A DNA stretch of 38,605 nt, from positions 1-38,605 of the IMG/VR virus record IMGVR_UViG_3300047496_000097. The stretch is one strand, 5' to 3'. A program made the position numbers and the translations under genes. This document shows positions 29,159-37,112 of this stretch, piece by piece. The stretch is from a virus. The notes below the pieces were generated by a model. That model worked only from the letters and a program-made list of their open reading frames with translations. It had not been told where the DNA came from and did not search any database. Position 1 is the stretch's first letter; the number at the start of each line of letters is the position of its first letter.

Positions 29159-29865
29159 TGGAGGCGCTCCACTTTGGCGGCGGCAGGGATTCACTTGCGT
29201 GTCTGTATTTGCTGCGTCCGCGGTGGCCTGAAATTACCGTCGTGTGGATGAACCCGGGCGCGCCGTTTCCCGAGACCGTCGCGCAGATGGAGGCGATCAA
29301 GGCAGTGGTGCCGAATTTCCTTGAGGTGCGTGCTGATGTTCTGACGAACATCAAGAATCACGGGTGGCCTACCGATGTCCTGCCAGTGAGAAACGCGTAC
29401 TGGGGCAAGCAATCGACTGGTGAGACCGGGATCATGATGCAGACATGGTTCGACTGCTGCTCAAATAGCTTCTGGTTTCCGATGCAACGCAAGATGCATG
29501 AATTGGGCGTGACCAAAATTTACCGGGGGCAGCGGCTTTCGGAAGATTACAAGTCACCGATGCGAAGCGGCCAGATCGTTGATGGCATCACCTACGAATT
29601 TCCGTTGGAGAATTGGAGCGAGCAGCAGGTATCCGACTATTTGACCGAGCAGGGGGTCAAGATTCCCGCGCATTACGCGCACACGCAGAAGTCCCTTGAT
29701 TGCTGGTGCTGCACGGCTTACCTCGATGCCAAACTTGATCAGTTGCAATACCTGAAAAACAGACACCCCGATAAATACGAAATCGTTGCGGCAGCACTCA
29801 CTGAGATGCGCGCCGCGGTGCGCGCTGCCGGCGTGCCCCTGATGACCACCGAGGATTTGATATGA
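29158..29865 (+). CDS. APS/PAPS reductase-like protein with a [4Fe-4S] cysteine pattern, 235 aa
   Basis: The protein belongs to the adenine-nucleotide alpha-hydrolase group: EALHFGGGRDSLACLYLLRP carries a modified PP-loop (G7-S12, GGGRDS), followed by TVVWMNPGAPFPETVAQME, typical of PAPS reductase. Cysteines C100-C101 and C182 to C185 give CC-X80-CxxC, as in [4Fe-4S] APS reductases; C184 is extra. The family reduces adenylyl-sulfates or activates sulfur for nucleotide modification (CysH, DndC). ATG 29158 overlaps the upstream stop (TGATG), and the gene lies among virion genes, so its product is made late. Sulfur metabolism or DNA sulfur modification in infected cells are possible roles; an altered PP-loop makes activity uncertain. 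Confidence 0.8.
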   Translation: MEALHFGGGRDSLACLYLLRPRWPEITVVWMNPGAPFPETVAQMEAIKAVVPNFLEVRADVLTNIKNHGWPTDVLPVRNAYWGKQSTGETGIMMQTWFDCCSNSFWFPMQRKMHELGVTKIYRGQRLSEDYKSPMRSGQIVDGITYEFPLENWSEQQVSDYLTEQGVKIPAHYAHTQKSLDCWCCTAYLDAKLDQLQYLKNRHPDKYEIVAAALTEMRAAVRAAGVPLMTTEDLI

Positions 29866-30131
29866 GCATGGACCCCGGAATGATGCAGCAAATCTTAGCG
29901 CAGGCGATGAGCGGCGGCGGCCAGCAGCAGCCCGCGATGGGCGGCATGGTGCCCCAGGTAAGCCCGCTCCAGGCGGGCGCCGATCTCGCCCGTAAGGCAA
30001 TGCTCATCAGTGCTCTGCGTCAGACGCCGCAGCAACCCCGGCCGCAGCCGATCGCGCAGGCGAACCCGGCGCTGCAGCAAATGAACCCGATGACGCCGCC
30101 CAACCCGACACCGGGCATGCAAAATGTCTGA
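29862..30131 (+). CDS. Met/Gln/Pro-rich small protein, 89 aa
   Basis: ATG 29862 overlaps the preceding stop (ATGA). The sequence is low complexity: MSMDPGMMQQILAQAMSGGG at the start, a short helix (GADLARKAMLISALRQ), and a Pro/Gln-rich tail (TPPNPTPGMQ). Small genes of this type precede the large ejection proteins in podoviruses and may encode an internal virion component. No fold can be assigned. Confidence 0.6.
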   Translation: MSMDPGMMQQILAQAMSGGGQQQPAMGGMVPQVSPLQAGADLARKAMLISALRQTPQQPRPQPIAQANPALQQMNPMTPPNPTPGMQNV

Positions 30132-31683
30132 CGCTACGCCGTTCCCCTATCTCGACCCGGGTCAGGCCCCGGCGTGGCTCGACGTCCAGCGCAAGCAGCA
30201 GCTCGCGCAGATGCTCATGGGCGCATTCCAGCAGTCGAACCAGTCGCCGCCCGAGTGGAACTCAATGCGCCAGGTGCCGAAGCGCGGGGCGCTTGGGACG
30301 GTGGCATCGCTCGCCACCGCATTGATGGCGGGCAAGGCAAACAACAGCGCGCTCGACTCCCAGCGCAATTACATGATGGGCCTGTTCGGCGGCGGTCAGC
30401 CGCAGCCCTCGACGGGCCCGGGCGCCGGCATCGTCTCGCCCGACGCACCGCCAGCCGCGCAGGACGCCGCCCAAGCCGTCACCTCGGGCAATGTGCAGCA
30501 GCCGGGTGCGGTTTCGCCGCCGAGCAATCCGCTGATCCCGATCCCGAATGGCATGGGACGCGGCACCGCGAATGCCGTGATGGCCGCAATGGGGCCGGTC
30601 GAGTTCATGAAGTCGTTCGTGGCGCCGCAATTCGCGCGTACCGACATGATGAAAAACGACGCCTATATGGGTCTGACGCCGCAGCAGCGCAAAGTTGCGA
30701 CACTCTCCGATGCGCTGCGCGGCGCGGTCGTCCCCGGCAGTACGGCTACGCTCGGGTTGGATCCCTCGGGTAACGTGACGCCAAACCTGATTCCCGGGCT
30801 ACAGGGCAATGAAGCGGCGTTGCAAGCCGCGACTACAGCAGCGACGCAATCGCAGACTCCGCATGAGGTCAAGGACGCCCAGGGGCGCCCATCGTTTGAG
30901 TACACCACGCCGCCTGCGCTGCGAGGCGTTGGCGCGGGGATATCGGCGACCGGCGCCTCTGGCGGGGGCGGTTTGCAGACGACCGCGGGCGCGACCTCGC
31001 AGGCTGAATTCGGCAAGCAGGGCGCGGCCTACAACGAGCAGATCAATGCGGATGCCGAGAACGCGATCCAGGGCAAGCGCACGCTCTCCGAGATGGGAAA
31101 CCTGCTTCAAGGGTTCAATCCAGGGAAGGGCGCGCCCGTGCTCTCGGCGATCGGCAGCGTGGCTCAGGCCATGGGCGTGCCGGCTGAGAAGGTCGAAAAG
31201 TTCACGAACATGAACGTGGGCGACACGGAGGCGTTCCAGAAAGGAACGGCGAATCTCGCCGCCGAAGCCGCCAAGCAAATGACCAACAAGGTGACGCAGC
31301 AGGAATTCAAGGTCTACCTCGCCAACAACCCCAATTGGATGATGACGCCCGGCGGCATCAAGAAAGCGATGGATTTCATGGGCAAGGGCTTTGACCAGAC
31401 GCTCGATAAACAGGCGATGTGGCAGCAATTCACGAAAGACCCGAAGAATGACCCCGGCCGCTACTCGATCGATTTTCCCGCCTACTACAACGCGCAGACG
31501 CGCGCAAAGGTCGCCGCCGGCGGCCTGAATTCCTCACCCGTCGAGAAGATCCCCATTCGCACGCGCGCCGATATGGAAGCCGCGGCGGCGAAACCGGCGC
31601 CGCCCGTTGGCACCATCATGCAGGGGCACAAGTACCTCGGCGGGCCGCCCGGCGATCCGCGCAGTTGGCAGCAGGTACAGTAA
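30124..31683 (+). CDS. Internal virion/ejection protein candidate, 519 aa
   Basis: It overlaps the preceding gene by 8 bases. The N-terminal part has a hydrophobic helix-like stretch (GTVASLATALMAGKANNSA), a Pro/Ala-rich linker and a helical core (NEQINADAENAIQGKRTLSE, LGNLLQGFNPGKGAPVLSA in sense). C-terminal features include FLANNPNWMMTPGGIKKAMD-like segments and a proline-rich end (PPVGTIMQGHKYLGGPPGDP). Internal proteins forming the DNA ejection conduit have such size and place; the sequence shows no lytic motif. Confidence 0.7.
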   Translation: MSDATPFPYLDPGQAPAWLDVQRKQQLAQMLMGAFQQSNQSPPEWNSMRQVPKRGALGTVASLATALMAGKANNSALDSQRNYMMGLFGGGQPQPSTGPGAGIVSPDAPPAAQDAAQAVTSGNVQQPGAVSPPSNPLIPIPNGMGRGTANAVMAAMGPVEFMKSFVAPQFARTDMMKNDAYMGLTPQQRKVATLSDALRGAVVPGSTATLGLDPSGNVTPNLIPGLQGNEAALQAATTAATQSQTPHEVKDAQGRPSFEYTTPPALRGVGAGISATGASGGGGLQTTAGATSQAEFGKQGAAYNEQINADAENAIQGKRTLSEMGNLLQGFNPGKGAPVLSAIGSVAQAMGVPAEKVEKFTNMNVGDTEAFQKGTANLAAEAAKQMTNKVTQQEFKVYLANNPNWMMTPGGIKKAMDFMGKGFDQTLDKQAMWQQFTKDPKNDPGRYSIDFPAYYNAQTRAKVAAGGLNSSPVEKIPIRTRADMEAAAAKPAPPVGTIMQGHKYLGGPPGDPRSWQQVQ

Positions 31684-33792
31684 ATGGCCGGCCCGTGGGA
31701 ACAGTTCGCCGCGCCGGTTGCCAATGGCCCTTGGACGCAATTTCAGGCGCCTCAGGCAGACGTCGATAACTCGACTGTCGGCGCGCCGGGCACGACGTAC
31801 CACGGTCCGTATGGCAATTACACGATCCCGCAGCCCACGCAGCCCGATGCGCCCACAGCGTTTGAGCGCGTCGGGCATGGCGCCGATCGCACCGTGCAGG
31901 GCATCCATCAGGCGTTTCTCGAACTGAAAAACGCGATCGCCCCAAGTGATCGTTCCGCTGCGGATTTGAAGGACTACACCGGCAGTCTCAACAGCCAGGA
32001 ATCCGACTACCAGAAAGGCCGCGGACCGAACGCGGGTATCGACTGGGCGAGCCTGGCGGGAGGAGCGGGCATCGCGGCACCGTTGGCGCTTATTCCAGGT
32101 GCCGGCGCTGCGGGCGTGATGGGACGCATCGGGGCAGGTGCCGTGCAAGGCGGCATCGATGCCGCGGCGCAGCCGACCTCGACCGGTTCGATGTGGGATC
32201 GCGCCAAAAATACGGCCGTGGGAACGGGCACCGGTGCCGTCGTCGCGCCAGTTGCGGGCGCTGTCACGGACAAGCTGGTGGGCGCGCTGAGTGGAATACC
32301 CGGCCGGCTGCGTGGGATCTCCGCGCGCTGGAATGCGCAGGACAATCCGCTCAACGTGCTCAACGAAGTGCCGGAAATTGCCACCGCTCCGGCGGAGGCG
32401 CAGCCGGCGCTTATCAAGGAAGGCCAAGCGCAGGTCCGTTCCACCGGCACCTTGGATGCGGCGGCGCTCGCGCGCAAGGCCAACCTGCTCGCCAATGGAC
32501 TGACGCCCACCAGTTCCATGGTCACGCGCGACCCGGCGCAGTGGAGCATCGAGCGCAACCTACAGAAACTCGCCGGCTCACCGGATACGGGGCTCTCGGC
32601 CACCGGGCAGCAGCTCACTCGCGTCTATCAGGGAAATGACGCGGCGCTCACCGCGAAGGCGGCCGAATTGGCGAAGCCCTATGGAGCCGCCACCCAGGAA
32701 GGTCGCGGCATGACGGCCATCAGCAACTTGGATGATTTTGCGAAGGCCTCGCAAAAAGAGGTGAAGGCGGCCTACGACAGCGTGAGGGACGCGCATGGTG
32801 AGGATCTCGCTTCCGATGCCCGGAATGTCTACTCGACGCTTAAAAACCCGGATGTTGCCGACAATGCCTACGCGCAACCGATCATCGACAGCGTCACGAA
32901 GCGATTAAAACGCATTGGCATGATCGATGACGAGGGCAATCTCACCCCGAAAACGATGACGGTCAGCGGTGCCGAAGAATTTCGCAAGTTCGTGCAGACC
33001 TTGAAAAGCGGCGATCCAAAGACCGATCGCATTGCCGATATGTTCATCAAGGCGACCGACGCGGATGTGTTGACGGGAACCGGCGAGAATGCATTCGGTG
33101 GCGCGCGACAGGTCGCTGCGCAGCGCTTTGCCGACCTTTACAACCCGGCAACGCAAAAAGCGTTGAATAACATCGGCGAATTGAGCCAGGGAAAATCCGC
33201 GCAAACATTCATCCGTTCGCAGATCATTTCTGCGCCAGAAATGGATGTGGCGTCGCTGCTGCAAACAGTCGGAAAAATGGCGCCCGACAAGCAACAGAGC
33301 ACCATGAACGCGATTCGCGGCGGCGTCATGGAGCACCTGCAGGACGCGGCGATCAAGGACAACGGCCAATTCAGCGGGGCCGCTCTCAAAAAGGCCATGG
33401 ACGCGATCGGGCCGAACAAGCTGAGCATGGTGCTAGGCCCCGATGCTCACGGCAAGCTGCAGAGCCTCGCGCGTGCCGCAACCGATGCGACCTATGAGCC
33501 GCCGTATTCCTCGGTCAATTACTCGAACACCGCGCCCACGCTACTCTCGCTCATGCAGAAAGCCCGCACGCTGCCATTCTCCGAAATGTTGATACCGGAA
33601 GGGGCGGAGAAGGTCGCCGCGCGTTCAGGGTATGCCGGGCAATTGGCAAGCGCTTTGAAAGCCAAAGCGCCCGCGCCCGAGGTAGGGCTATCGCCCGCGA
33701 TCCAGCGACGGTTATCTAAGTTGCTTTCGGTGGGAGCTGCGCCAGCGGCGGCGACCGGCATCAATCAGCTGCGAGATCCCGGCGGCCAGTAG
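31684..33792 (+). CDS. Large internal virion/ejection protein candidate, 702 aa
   Basis: ATG 31684 follows the preceding stop directly. The first residues carry a repeated WEQFAAP/WTQFQAP motif (residues 5-11 and 17-23) common in ejection proteins. A hydrophobic Gly/Ala-rich segment (LAGGAGIAAPLALIPGAGAA, near 119-140) could insert in the membrane. The rest is helical (EEFRKFVQTLKSGDPKTDRI). No transglycosylase active site is clear. The C-terminal 27 codons overlap an antisense mini-frame. It is probably one of the proteins ejected ahead of the DNA. Confidence 0.75.
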   Translation: MAGPWEQFAAPVANGPWTQFQAPQADVDNSTVGAPGTTYHGPYGNYTIPQPTQPDAPTAFERVGHGADRTVQGIHQAFLELKNAIAPSDRSAADLKDYTGSLNSQESDYQKGRGPNAGIDWASLAGGAGIAAPLALIPGAGAAGVMGRIGAGAVQGGIDAAAQPTSTGSMWDRAKNTAVGTGTGAVVAPVAGAVTDKLVGALSGIPGRLRGISARWNAQDNPLNVLNEVPEIATAPAEAQPALIKEGQAQVRSTGTLDAAALARKANLLANGLTPTSSMVTRDPAQWSIERNLQKLAGSPDTGLSATGQQLTRVYQGNDAALTAKAAELAKPYGAATQEGRGMTAISNLDDFAKASQKEVKAAYDSVRDAHGEDLASDARNVYSTLKNPDVADNAYAQPIIDSVTKRLKRIGMIDDEGNLTPKTMTVSGAEEFRKFVQTLKSGDPKTDRIADMFIKATDADVLTGTGENAFGGARQVAAQRFADLYNPATQKALNNIGELSQGKSAQTFIRSQIISAPEMDVASLLQTVGKMAPDKQQSTMNAIRGGVMEHLQDAAIKDNGQFSGAALKKAMDAIGPNKLSMVLGPDAHGKLQSLARAATDATYEPPYSSVNYSNTAPTLLSLMQKARTLPFSEMLIPEGAEKVAARSGYAGQLASALKAKAPAPEVGLSPAIQRRLSKLLSVGAAPAAATGINQLRDPGGQ

Positions 33793-33852
33793 CTTGATCA
33801 GCCCAATGCCGACGACGGCAGCGGCGGGCGCCAATACAGTTTCTGAAAGCAT
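33712..33852 (-). CDS. Possible antisense small membrane protein, 46 aa
   Basis: On the minus strand ATG 33852 begins MLSETVLAPAAAVVGIGLIK, continues LLAAGISQLIDAGRRRWRSS and ends at TAA 33712. A hydrophobic helix followed by an Arg-rich tail is typical of small membrane proteins. It overlaps the end of the ejection-protein gene by 81 bases and lacks a strong ribosome-binding site, and no promoter is obvious. It may be a chance reading frame. Confidence 0.3.
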   Translation of the reverse strand: MLSETVLAPAAAVVGIGLIKLLAAGISQLIDAGRRRWRSSHRKQLR

Positions 33853-33916
33853 GAGGTTTTCTCAGCACGGCAATGTGCCGCGCTCGCATTTTAGACCCAC
33901 TTGAGGAGATTCGACT
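33793..33916. other. Intergenic gap before the tail-fibre gene
   Basis: A 124-bp gap. It contains a short stem CGGCA-ATG-TGCCG (33869-33881 approx.) without a T-run right behind it, then CGCATTTT, and a good ribosome-binding site (GAGGAGATTCGACT) for the next gene. A weak terminator or an internal promoter could be here; nothing is clear. Confidence 0.35.
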
Positions 33917-34750
33917 ATGCCCTGGTCTGCGGGTGTCTATTCGCGCGGTTACGCCTCCTGGGCGGCCGATGCCGCCAACAATCTGCCGATCTCCTCGTCC
34001 AAGTTCGACACCGAGGACAATGATTTCGCCGGCGGCCTCAACAACTGCCTGACCAAGGACGGCCTTTCGGCGCCCAACGCCGCCATGACCTGGGGGCTGT
34101 CGGCGGCCCAGGTGCTCGCGCTCAATCGGGCGAGCGACGGGGCCGTGTTTTCGATCGCGCGCGCCGGGGGCGCGAATTCGCCGAAATTGACCTTCAGCGT
34201 CGCGGACGCCACCGGGATCAGCGGCTCCATCAGCTTTGGGTCGCTCTCGCTCACCGGCACGGGCGCGATCGGCACGCCCACGCTCGCGCTTTTGTCGAAC
34301 GGCAATACGTACCTGCAGATCGTGGGCGCGGGACAAACCATCGGCACCTCCTGCCTGGCGCTCGTGCAGGGCAGTTCCGGGGCCGCCACCATCAACAATC
34401 TGGCAAATTCCACGTTGAGTTTCGCTACCAATGGAGTCACGGCGCTGACCATCGCTGCAGGCGGCGCAGTGACGATTGCGGCGCCGAGCGCGGGCAACAC
34501 ACTGACGTCCATCGGAGCGCCAGGGGTCGCGGGATTTGCCGCCGACTTGGTATCGAGTAACTCGGGGCAAGCATTGAGGCTCACCGGCCGCGCTGCGGGA
34601 CAGGCAGCGATCACCGTCAACACGACCGCCAATACCGGTGCCGGCGCGGGCACGCTCATCGCCAACAAGCCGGGCGGCAACACCAATACCACGACATGGA
34701 TACCGGTGATCGTGGATGGTGCCAATGGCTATATCCCGGTGTTCGGCTGA
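33917..34750 (+). CDS. Tail fibre protein, 277 aa
   Basis: The N-terminal 60 residues (MPWSAGVYSRGYASWAADAA, then KFDTEDNDFAGGLNNCLTKD) form a virion-attachment motif widespread in phage tail fibres (FDTEDNDFA-GLNNCLT-DG). The remainder is a Gly/Ala/Thr-rich beta repeat region (NGNTYLQIVGAGQTIGTSCL, then STLSFATNGVTALTIAAGGA), with a C-terminal segment TTTWIPVIVDGANGYIPVFG. It likely contributes to host recognition with the spikes at 12778-18869. RBS GAGGAGATT supports the start. Confidence 0.8.
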   Translation: MPWSAGVYSRGYASWAADAANNLPISSSKFDTEDNDFAGGLNNCLTKDGLSAPNAAMTWGLSAAQVLALNRASDGAVFSIARAGGANSPKLTFSVADATGISGSISFGSLSLTGTGAIGTPTLALLSNGNTYLQIVGAGQTIGTSCLALVQGSSGAATINNLANSTLSFATNGVTALTIAAGGAVTIAAPSAGNTLTSIGAPGVAGFAADLVSSNSGQALRLTGRAAGQAAITVNTTANTGAGAGTLIANKPGGNTNTTTWIPVIVDGANGYIPVFG

Positions 34751-35046
34751 TGAAGCGCGACCTGTCCCAAGAACTGCTCACGCTCAAGGGCGAGCCGTTC
34801 GACCCGCCCGCCACCTTGGAAGCCGTCGCCTTCAATGCGCTTACCCAGGTCCATGCCGACGATCAGGCCATGGGAGTGGATGTGAAGCTCAAGCATTACG
34901 CCCTCGCGCGTAAGGTCGCCCGCGGCGGCATTCAGGACTTTACCGCCGAGGAGCTCGCCGACATCAAGGCGCGGATCGGCAAGCTGTACGTGACCCAAGT
35001 CGTCGGCGCCGCCTTTGAGGCGCTTGACCGCGATTACCAACCCTAG
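34750..35046 (+). CDS. Hypothetical protein, 98 aa
   Basis: ATG 34750 overlaps the fibre stop (TGATG). It starts MKRDLSQELLTLKGEPFDPP and has a helical middle (MGVDVKLKHYALARKVARGG), then TAEELADIKARIGKLYVTQV. Phages often carry such a gene after the tail-fibre gene; it resembles small proteins with a PFxxP-T lead and a DVKLKxYxLA segment. Assembly role unproven. Confidence 0.65.
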   Translation: MKRDLSQELLTLKGEPFDPPATLEAVAFNALTQVHADDQAMGVDVKLKHYALARKVARGGIQDFTAEELADIKARIGKLYVTQVVGAAFEALDRDYQP

Positions 35047-35055
35047 GAGACATCA

Positions 35056-35199
35056 ATGGATCATCCGGAGCTGGAAAAGATCGAGGCGCAGGCCAAGGCT
35101 GAGGAGGCGAAATTCGTCGCCTTCGTCAGAACCTATTGCTGCTACCTGTTCGCGGCGATCTGCTTCTGCGTGGGCATTCTCATCGGCCGGCACGTGTGA
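35056..35199 (+). CDS. Small membrane protein, 47 aa
   Basis: ATG 35056 follows TAGGAGACATCA, a good ribosome-binding site. A charged helix (HPELEKIEAQAKAEEAKFVA) is followed by a Cys-rich hydrophobic segment (YCCYLFAAICFCVGILIG, about residues 28-45) and a short RHV end. This is an N-in or N-out single-pass protein. It opens the lysis region, so a holin-related role is possible. It is below common gene-length cut-offs. Confidence 0.6.
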   Translation: MDHPELEKIEAQAKAEEAKFVAFVRTYCCYLFAAICFCVGILIGRHV

Positions 35200-35262
35200 C
35201 CGCGAATACGGGCGCAATTTTCTCACCGTCGGCTACCGCTTCAAACCATAAAGGGGATTTGC

Positions 35263-35451
35263 ATGCTCACCATTTCAACGCTGTTCACACTGTTCATCGC
35301 GCTCTGCATCGTCGGTCTCATCCTGTGGGGCATCGGGCAGATCCCCGGTATCCCGCAGATCGTCAAGGTGGTGATCTACGTGATCGTCGGCGTGTTGCTG
35401 CTGCTGTGGCTCTTGAACATGGTCGGCGGTCACGGGATCTCGATCAGATGA
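35263..35451 (+). CDS. Two-span membrane protein, 62 aa
   Basis: RBS AAAGGGGATTTGC precedes ATG 35263. Two hydrophobic helices (LFTLFIALCIVGLILWGIGQ and VVIYVIVGVLLLLWLLNMVG) join through the IPGIPQ turn, which resembles the Thivi_2564-type small membrane protein family seen in phages and proteobacteria. It ends in an ATGA overlap with the endolysin gene. It could serve as a holin or antiholin. Confidence 0.7.
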   Translation: MLTISTLFTLFIALCIVGLILWGIGQIPGIPQIVKVVIYVIVGVLLLLWLLNMVGGHGISIR

Positions 35452-35972
35452 CTCCCAACGTCGCCGCGTTCCTCTCGACCATCGCGCACGGCGAGGGCGT
35501 CAATGGAGTCCTCGATGCCGCCGGGAACCCCGTCGATCCGTATCGCGTGTGCTACGCGAAGCGGCATGTGATTCAGGATATGACCTATCACCCGCATCAG
35601 CTCCGCCCCAACGGCACGCGGGAATGGGCGGGCGAGAAGCTCACCGACGCGCAGTGCGCCGGCGCCGGCCTGCACCCCGGCTGCGTGTCGACCGCGGCCG
35701 GCCGCTACCAGCTCACCTGGGGCACCTTTGAGCGGCTACAGGACATCCTACGGGTGCCGGATTTCACCCCAGGCTCGCAGGACGACTGCGCCGTGCAGTT
35801 GCTCAAGGAAGTGGGCGCGCTCGACTTCATCAATGCCGGGGACTTTGGCCGCGCGGTGCCGCTCTGCGCGCACCTCTGGGCGAGCTTCCCCGGCAACACC
35901 GCCGGCCAGCCGCAGCGCTCCTTCGCCGAGCTCGCCCGCGCCTACAGTGACGCCGGGGGTATGTTCGCATGA
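35448..35972 (+). CDS. Endolysin, GH104/GH24-like muramidase, 174 aa
   Basis: The N-terminus reads NVAAFLSTIAHGEGVNGVLD, with E16 as the likely catalytic glutamate, followed by DPYRVCYAKRHVIQDMTYHP, REWAGEKLTDAQCAGAG and STAAGRYQLTWGTFERLQDI. This is the pattern of phage muramidases in the GH104/GH24 group that cut the MurNAc-GlcNAc bond of peptidoglycan. There is no signal peptide or SAR-type membrane anchor, so release depends on a holin. ATG 35448 overlaps the upstream stop. Cysteines at 35 and 68 onward may form disulfides. Confidence 0.85.
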   Translation: MTPNVAAFLSTIAHGEGVNGVLDAAGNPVDPYRVCYAKRHVIQDMTYHPHQLRPNGTREWAGEKLTDAQCAGAGLHPGCVSTAAGRYQLTWGTFERLQDILRVPDFTPGSQDDCAVQLLKEVGALDFINAGDFGRAVPLCAHLWASFPGNTAGQPQRSFAELARAYSDAGGMFA

Positions 35973-36163
35973 CCCGCCTGCAATGGCTGTGGTCCCACCG
36001 CACCAAGCTCGCCGGCATCCTCATGGGCGTAGGTGCCGCCATCCAATCGACGCTCGCGCAGTATGGGCATGTGATCCCGGTCAAGTGGCACGGCATCCTC
36101 CTCGGGATCGCCGGCATGATCACGTTCCTCATCGGCCTTTACAATACGTTCAGCGCCGTATGA
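35969..36163 (+). CDS. Holin candidate, 64 aa
   Basis: ATG 35969 overlaps the endolysin stop (ATGA). It has two hydrophobic helices (AGILMGVGAAIQSTLAQYG and GILLGIAGMITFLIGLYNTF) and a basic N-terminus (TRLQWLWSHRTK). This size and topology, directly beside the endolysin, fit a class II holin that forms the membrane lesion at lysis. The neighbouring membrane proteins could instead be the holin. Confidence 0.7.
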   Translation: MTRLQWLWSHRTKLAGILMGVGAAIQSTLAQYGHVIPVKWHGILLGIAGMITFLIGLYNTFSAV

Positions 36164-36483
36164 GCCGCTTCGGCATGACCGGCAAAATCGTGGCCAAAGC
36201 TGACCGCAGCCAGGACCCCTTCGGCTATATCGACGACCTCAGGCAGGAGGTGTACGAGCTCGGCGAGTCGCGCGACGCCCAGGACAAGCGCATCAAACTC
36301 CTTGAGGACGCCGAGCGCGACCGGCTCACCGGCACCGGCGTCTGGCTCATCGTCAAGGAAAAGCTCGAAGCCGAGACGGTCGATTGGGTGAAGTGGGGGA
36401 TTCGCGCGGCGTTCTGCGGGCTGGGCTCGCTGATGCTCACGGCTATGGGCTGGATGATCGTAAGGATATTTAGAACGTCATGA
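36160..36483 (+). CDS. Coiled-coil membrane protein of the lysis cassette, 107 aa
   Basis: ATG 36160 overlaps the preceding stop. A helical region (YIDDLRQEVYELGESRDAQD, then KRIKLLEDAERDRL) is followed by a C-terminal membrane segment (AAFCGLGSLMLTAMGWMIVR). The topology differs from usual holins and spanins and suggests a membrane-anchored accessory, possibly an antiholin or pinholin regulator. No family was recognised. Confidence 0.6.
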   Translation: MSRFGMTGKIVAKADRSQDPFGYIDDLRQEVYELGESRDAQDKRIKLLEDAERDRLTGTGVWLIVKEKLEAETVDWVKWGIRAAFCGLGSLMLTAMGWMIVRIFRTS

Positions 36484-36662
36484 CCGACAAAGACCGTACC
36501 GATGAGGTGCTCAAATCCATCGAGGGCCTGCGCCAGCAGCAGTCCGCCCAGCACGATGAGCAGCTCTCCATCGCCAAGTCCTCGCATAGCATCCTCGTCT
36601 GGTGGCAACGATTGTGGGAGCGGCTCGGCCGCAACAGGACGTGGCCGGGCGATTCGAAGTGA
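36480..36662 (+). CDS. Small helical protein, 60 aa
   Basis: ATG 36480 overlaps the upstream stop (ATGA). The sequence MTDKDRTDEVLKSIEGLRQQ continues with a helix and a Trp-rich amphipathic end (SILVWWQRLWERLGRNRTWP). The Trp/Arg end could bind the membrane surface. It ends where the inner-membrane spanin begins. Function unknown. Confidence 0.55.
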   Translation: MTDKDRTDEVLKSIEGLRQQQSAQHDEQLSIAKSSHSILVWWQRLWERLGRNRTWPGDSK

Positions 36663-37096
36663 TGCCCTACGTCACCTACGTCAAGTGGGCGCTGATCGCC
36701 GGGGTGCTCGCCTGGGCCTATCACGCGGGCGGTAATGGCCCCAGGGCCGCATTAGAGGCCGACCACGCGGCGATGGCCGAGACCGCTACTGCGGCACTCC
36801 TCGCCCAGCGTGCGGCCAGCGACGCCCAAATCGCAAAGCTCAGCAAGGTGGTTTCCGACTATGAGAATGCTCCCCCTGATCCTCTCGCTCCCGTTGTGGC
36901 TCACCGCGTGCTCGTCTACGCCGCGAGCGCCTGCCGTGATCCCGTGCCCGCCGCCGACCCCGTGGCCGGCGGAACTCAAACACCCGCCCCGGTCGCCGTC
37001 GGCCCAAGCCGAGTTGAACAGGCTCTTGGGGAACTCCTCACCGCCTGCGCCGCAGACGCCGCCCAGATGAGGGCGATGATCGAGGCGGCGCCGTGA
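36662..37096 (+). CDS. Inner-membrane spanin (Rz-like), 144 aa
   Basis: ATG 36662 overlaps the preceding stop (TGATG). An N-terminal membrane anchor (VKWALIAGVLAWAYHAG, residues 7-23) is followed by a long helix (EADHAAMAETATAALLAQRA) in the periplasm. This is Rz-type spanin architecture, which joins inner and outer membranes with Rz1 at the last stage of lysis. The Rz1 frame is fully nested in this gene, and this overlap supports the call. Confidence 0.8.
   Translation: MPYVTYVKWALIAGVLAWAYHAGGNGPRAALEADHAAMAETATAALLAQRAASDAQIAKLSKVVSDYENAPPDPLAPVVAHRVLVYAASACRDPVPAADPVAGGTQTPAPVAVGPSRVEQALGELLTACAADAAQMRAMIEAAP
36861..37070 (+). CDS. Outer-membrane spanin lipoprotein (Rz1-like), 69 aa
   Basis: This gene lies wholly inside the Rz-like gene in another frame. 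ATG 36861 begins MRMLPLILSLPLWLTACSST, a signal peptide with lipobox LTAC and lipidation at C17, followed by a Pro-rich stretch (PRAPAVIPCPPPTPWPAELK). This is the typical o-spanin design. The longer reading from 36810 lacks the signal sequence at its start, so I chose 36861. Confidence 0.85.
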   Translation: MRMLPLILSLPLWLTACSSTPRAPAVIPCPPPTPWPAELKHPPRSPSAQAELNRLLGNSSPPAPQTPPR

Positions 37097-37112
37097 GTTG
37101 TCATCCCTTGGC

